The position numbers and the translations under genes are program-made. This document shows, piece after piece, positions 58,901 through 64,000 of a stretch of DNA of 64,000 bases. The stretch's first letter is position 1; each line of letters starts with the position of its first letter. The stretch covers positions 191,852,315-191,916,314 of the forward strand of contig OY294068.1 of the NCBI GenBank assembly GCA_958510875.1, read 5' to 3'. The notes beneath the pieces are model-generated. The model was not told the DNA's origin. It saw nothing but the letters and a program-made list of their open reading frames with translations, and did no database searches. Source of the stretch: Endomychus coccineus. Taxonomy: Eukaryota > Arthropoda > Insecta > Coleoptera > Endomychidae.

Positions 58901-61900
58901 ATGGATAATAATTATGTAAGTAATCACCTTCTAACCATACCTACCTTCAGCAACACAAATATGGCGACCGCTTCAAATGTGCATAAAATTTAAAATTTTT
59001 TTATCAATTAGGAGATGTTTTCAAATTTGATCCGTTCCTGTTTCATCAAATATCGAAGGCTACTTGTTGGGCTTTTGTAGGTACCAGATGCTACTAGAGA
59101 TCAACTAGTGCCAACATTGAATATTAATAAATTGATCGTGGAGGGCATAATTTTACTACCCCTGATGGGTTTTATGAAAGATTCCATCAGATATTTTTAA
59201 TTTTATTGTGCTAAATAAATGCGTGTACTCTATCCACTATACGTGCAAACAAAACCATAAACCCTATTACTAGGTTTTCTCCCAATAAAAATAATGGAAT
59301 ATGGATAATTCTTATTCGTGTGTAGGTCGTTGGACCGTACGCTGCCCATTCGTCGATAGGTGAAGTTTAAAAATTCAAAACTTATTCCAAAATCAAGTCG
59401 CATAATAAATGAAAATATCTCATCTATTGAAAATATCAGTATTATTGGATTATTAACACTTAAATTCGAACTTCATTGCCTATTCAATTGACACTGTTTC
59501 ATTAGATTACTTGATCGGACTGCAAAAAATAACGCCAGTTAAAATAAAAGTTTTTTCTAAAGCTACAACAGAGACCACTTCTGTCACTCATTCATTGCTT
59601 AGATTAGTTTATGTCGTCAAGATAATACGGTAATGTGAGGTATACATTCTCTTTAGGGTCCTTGGACCACCGGACATCGATCCAGCGTCATGCACAGGCG
59701 CAATGAATTAGGCGTTAGAGGAAAAAGCAATTTTTTTGAATAATGCTTGGCTTTAACTACCTACCATGTAGTAGAGTGTTTTTCATTGTTCCACATACAT
59801 GTCTTGGGAATGCAAAGCGTATTATTTTCAACCTTTCATCGATCTCTATAGACCTCGTTCTTGACAATGTGAAGTTAAGGCTAATTAACATGGATAACCA
59901 TAAAAAGACTAAAGACTACATCCACATCTCGTTCATAACATTTCAAGGATTTTGATAGTGATAGTGCTAGATGTTCTCGCCAAGTATCGGATATCTTTAA
60001 TAACTATTTTGATCTAACTAAATAAATATTAGATAGATTAACATATAAAAATTCCACCCTAGATTTGTTTTATTTCTTTTGTAGAATCCTTATTCTGGTC
60101 AAGGTTATCAGCGATCAGCTTATCCTACATATGATCAAAATTACGGCACCACCGCGAGCTACAGCTATCAAGGCTATGGACAGCCACAGTCCTATTTGGA
60201 TACGGTAAGATTTTAATACCTTTAGAATGTACACTTTGAATTGTATCAGGCAATTTTCACAAAACGGAATTTTACAGAAATTCATGCTAGTACAACAAAA
60301 CTCATATGTGAATTTAATTATTTGTCGTAAATTAAATTTCACTATGATGGAGGTAAAAATTTGACAGTAAGTGTATTATTTTGTTAATTAATTAATCCAA
60401 TTTTGACTTTTGCTTATCTTTAGAGCTCTCAGCCTTCAGGTACTTCAAGAGAAAACTATCCACAAAGCGGTTGGGCTCCTGCATATGGGCAACAATCTAC
60501 CAATAATATATCTTCAACAACACCAGGTCAAAATGAAGGTAATCAATTTATTCAGTGTTAGTCAAATGTACATTAATATGCAGTTAAATCGTTGATATCA
60601 TATTTCCATTACTTACAAGAAACAGATTTGTTATTATCTTGTCGATGACTTGTTTCCTTTTTACTTTTAGCAGTTGCTCATGAAATAAAACAACAAAAAG
60701 CTCAGTTGCTTAAGCAGAGAGAAGATTATGTTCGCAAAGTTTTAGTTCTTCGAAGGGAACTTGACTTGCTGCGTAATCAAAAACAGGATCTCATGTCAGG
60801 GACATCTCCTCCTCCACGTGACTTGGATTCAATAATTAGAGAAAATGATAAGTTGCAGGTAATTCGTCTTATAACATGTTTATTAATACCATATTCCCAA
60901 TTAAGGTAGGTTTATCACAACATGAATTTGGTAGCAATTTTTATTTCGCAGTTTTGGCTCCAAGTCCCAACTACCTTAAATCGTAATTTATCCGCAGTTA
61001 TCACCTAAAAATTTTGACAAGAGATGGCTGTGATGGTAGCAGTATGTATTGTGTAATCATAATCATAACAGTTGATAACGTATTGTAAAACGCCATTTTT
61101 ATTTTCAGGATGAAATCCAGTCAAAAATGAAAGCCATCACGAACGTTATCGAGATGTTATCGAGTATAATAAAAGACGGGCTCCAATTGACAGATCTGGA
61201 GTTACAATTACATGACGATTCTCCCAAAAAAACTAAAACCAGTAAATCGCCCATATTGCAACTTGCTGAAACAAATACGCAATTTAATTATGTACATTAC
61301 GATCCTGAACTGCACTGGTGTAGAATGTGTGATAAATTCCCACAAACGGCGAAAGAATTTTTACAACATTTGCAATGTAGAAAACATCTGGATAACATAC
61401 ATGATAATGACGTGGGTGATAATACACCTTGGCATAAATTGCCCGCCGAGCCAGAAATGCCTCATTATGAAGGTGGTCAAAAAAAGAGAATTCCTATAAA
61501 AGGTATTTTATTTTTTATGTTTTTGAATATGTTCAATAAAATCTGATATTTTATTATTGGTTTTTTTTGTTATTATATCTTAGAAGAATTTATTAAAGTG
61601 TCATTACAGGGTTTCATATGTTTTATGCATTCCAAAAACTACATTCTTTTTTTTATTGTATTAGTTTTATTTATTTATGTGAATATATAAACTTTTATAT
61701 CAATAGGGCTGGTAAATCAAAATGTATTTATTCTATTCTAAGTTTTATTAGAATATCAAATTAGATTTCAACATTTTTTAATGATACTTTTTATTTTTTG
61801 ACAGGTAATGAGTATTTATTCTGTTATGATAATATCTCCCTTACATTGTCTTTTTTTCAGGTACTTATTAGTTATATTGTTTTATGTTTAATATTCATTA

Positions 61901-63977
61901 TGTAGGTATGTCCATCTGGAAGTTGGGTTGTGTGTTAATTTAATGATTGTTTTTATCTTTTGTCCGAGAGTATGTCTGATTTAACATTTCAATTAAATTT
62001 CTCACTGTATACAGGGTGTTTCAGAAAGACCTCCCGTAAATGCAAGGGACGGTAGATTTTGCAAAAATAATCAAATTTTTCACATAAACGTGTGCAGTTA
62101 CAGATATTTCGTAGAATTCTGGTACACGTGGGTTTCAGAGGACGCCGAATAAGATGGTTTAGTTCGTTTCAGATTATGCGGTAGAGGGCGCTGGTTGCGT
62201 GACTTTTCGGCGTTTCTTTTAGCTTTAACTTTTTGAGAATAATTTTTTTTTCTTTGCACATTTTTCTGGTTTACAATTTTATTTCAAACAAATAATGTGC
62301 TCTTGTTGAGGGTCTCAAAATTTCACCTTTTTCGAGAAAAACGCGTTTAAATGAACATAACAAAAACTCATTAATTGTTTAATTGTTCATTTGTTCATTT
62401 GAACGCGTTTTTCTCGAACTTTGAAACAAAATTTCAGTTTTTTTTGCAAATTTAATCTAATTTCCGATTATCATTTCATAACTATACCGTATGATTTAAG
62501 TTTTTGGGATAAAATTAATAAAACCGTTATCATTACAAATTACGCCCTCTAGCAATTTTATTAGGAACTATCGTGTACCAATAGATACGACAATTGGAAG
62601 TACGTACCTTCTCTTCTATACAAATTAAAGGTTACTAAAATCGAATGAGTCCTTTAGAAACTGCATCGATTTAAATTATTACACTTTCAATAGCTTCCCC
62701 CACTCTTATCAAGGTCGGTATGTCAATGAGCTTCGAACAAAAATGATGTAAAATTGTCTAACCTTTCTAATGATGTTAACAAAGATATACCTTAGTGCGA
62801 GAATTTCCGGAGAACCAATTTAGTTACTACCAAAATCGCGTATGTTCATTTAAACGCGTTTTTCTCGAAAACAGATCTTGAGAACCTCAACAAGAGTACA
62901 TTATTTGCTTGAAATAAAATTGATAATCAGAAAAATGGGCAAAAAAAACAAAAAAATTATTCTCAAAAAAGTTAAGGCTAAAAGAAATGCCGAAAAGTCG
63001 CGCACCCGGCGCCCTCTACCGCATAACCTGTATCTCCGAAACGAAAGAAGATAGGACCATAGTTTATTTGAAAAATCTGATTATTTTTATAAAATCTACC
63101 GTCCCCTGCATTTACGGGAGGTCTTTCTGAAACGCCCTGTATAAATTCGATTTGAGCCTTAAATCGACGGTTTTAAGAATATTTCATGATTGCTTGTAAT
63201 TTTTTTGGCATGATTCCTAAATTTGTTGATCTGACTAGATTGAGAAGTGGAATTGATCAGTTGAATACAATAATTTTTTCAACCATATCCACAAAAATTT
63301 GAGCATTCAGCATTTTCTTTAATTTGGTCTGACTGAGTCAACATCTTGTGTAAAATTTTTCAGAAACCTTAATTACCTGCTGCTTTCAATTTATAAACCA
63401 TATTTCTGCCAACTAAACATTTTACGAATTGATTCTTGTCCTCATGTACAAAAACACACGTTTAAGGTTTTCAAATATTTATTAAAAAGAACTTTTCATA
63501 TGTTTCGCCAAAGGAAGTTTGGTATAAACTGTTTTTACACCAAACTTTCAAAGATGGTGGCAAAACATACAGTTTTTTGAATGTTATTATGAAAATCCGA
63601 AACTTACTTTTGTTCCATCGTTAACAAAACAATCGACGATTATTGTTCTATTATATGATTTGGCGACAAAATAAGATACCGTTATTTCTAATGATTATTT
63701 TGGGACGGAAACCCTCGATTATGTGATATTTTAAAGTACATTTGATATTCCATTCTTCATTGTAAATGAGAGGCAAGTTCTAGTCAAATTTGAATAATTT
63801 CTCGTCACTCGTTGAGTATGAATTTCAAGAAACAATAGTGATTAGCTGAATATTTCAGGATTGCAGTTCTTTATATCAGCTCCGTCATGGTATTGCAAAC
63901 TTTGTGATGTATGGATTGGTGATTTGCATTGTGCTTCTCAACATTTAAAATCACAAGTTCATTTTCAGAATTATCAG
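58901..63977 (+). CDS. Two-zinc-finger (matrin/U1-type) nuclear protein, ZNF318-like, 3' part outside window
   Basis: Six exons join in phase to 317 codons: 58901-58915, 60085-60204, 60424-60538, 60671-60858, 61109-61502 and 63859-63977. A Tyr/Gln/Ser/Gly-rich start ([25 protein letters not shown]) leads to a coiled coil ([20 protein letters not shown]) and then two fingers of the form C-x2-C-x12-H-x5-H. These are CRMCDKF...HLQCRKH at about residue 215 and CKLCDVW...HLKSQVH at about 288. The paired U1-like fingers with HWCRMC and WYCKLC blocks recall ZNF318-type proteins. The exon ending 63977 has a GTAAGT donor, so the gene continues past the window. The name is tentative. Confidence 0.8.
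62010..63141. mobile_element. Foldback element, 1.13 kb, in intron 5 of the zinc-finger gene
   Basis: It runs from tacagggtgtttcagaaaga (62010) to the mirror ending tctttctgaaacgccctgta (63141). Arms include ccgtaaatgcaaggga, gccctctaccgcata and acgcgtttttctcgaa, with extra internal inverted copies of the last. No coding frame. Confidence 0.87.
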
Positions 63978-64000
63978 GTAAGTTCTTTTCATAGATTCAT

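Noticed and set aside
1..64000. CRISPR arrays, operons, tRNA or rRNA genes
   Set aside because: Intron-bearing insect genes with animal splice and polyA signals. I saw no spaced identical repeats of CRISPR type and no recognisable tRNA cloverleaf or rRNA sequence by eye.

Overview
This is an AT-rich, intron-bearing animal nuclear genome segment, and the gene content (neurobeachin/rugose, LZTR1, a dgrn/RNF4-type ligase, mRpL49, Bap111/SMARCE1, a transformer-like RS protein) points to an insect. A beetle is my best guess, because a transformer gene with CAM-like, RS and proline-rich parts fits Coleoptera or Hymenoptera better than moths or flies; this is inference. About half of the window is transposon debris: mariner, Tc1, hAT, Harbinger, a P-superfamily element, LINE and Penelope remnants, and many long-armed foldback elements.

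Layout. 1-5.2 kb: mariner and LINE remnants, then unassigned DNA. 5283-5495 (-): N-terminal coding exon of a neurobeachin/LRBA homologue reading out of the window. 7026-9754 (+): a small two-exon gene that I do not recognise. 10718-27710 (+): LZTR1 in five coding exons; its 9.6-kb third intron holds an intronless SUMO-targeted ubiquitin ligase (RNF4/degringolade type, 18556-19542, -) and a cluster of nested transposons, including a short P-superfamily element with perfect 29-bp terminal repeats and an 8-bp target duplication. 30287-30868 (-): mRpL49, head to head with a five-exon RS protein at 31947-42782 (+) that I interpret as the sex-determination gene transformer.

45602-46525 (+): three tiny membrane-protein ORFs that fit on one spliced mRNA (47, 54 and 66 codons, separated by 30 and 20 nt), the second resembling PIGBOS1. 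48355-57899 (-): Bap111/SMARCE1 of the BAP/BAF remodelling complex in ten coding exons, including a short last exon separated from the rest by a decayed mariner. 58901-63977 (+): first six exons of a two-zinc-finger (matrin/U1-type) protein, running off the right edge.

These are mostly unrelated housekeeping or regulatory genes sharing divergent promoters (neurobeachin/orphan, mRpL49/transformer, Bap111/zinc finger). The most interesting items are the transformer candidate with its competing splice acceptors and internal duplication, the three-ORF microprotein transcript, and the transposons that keep datable insertion evidence (P-like target duplication; a Harbinger insertion with an empty-site copy in the same window). 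All gene models are hand-assembled from reading frame, splice-site and phase agreement; no search or alignment was run.
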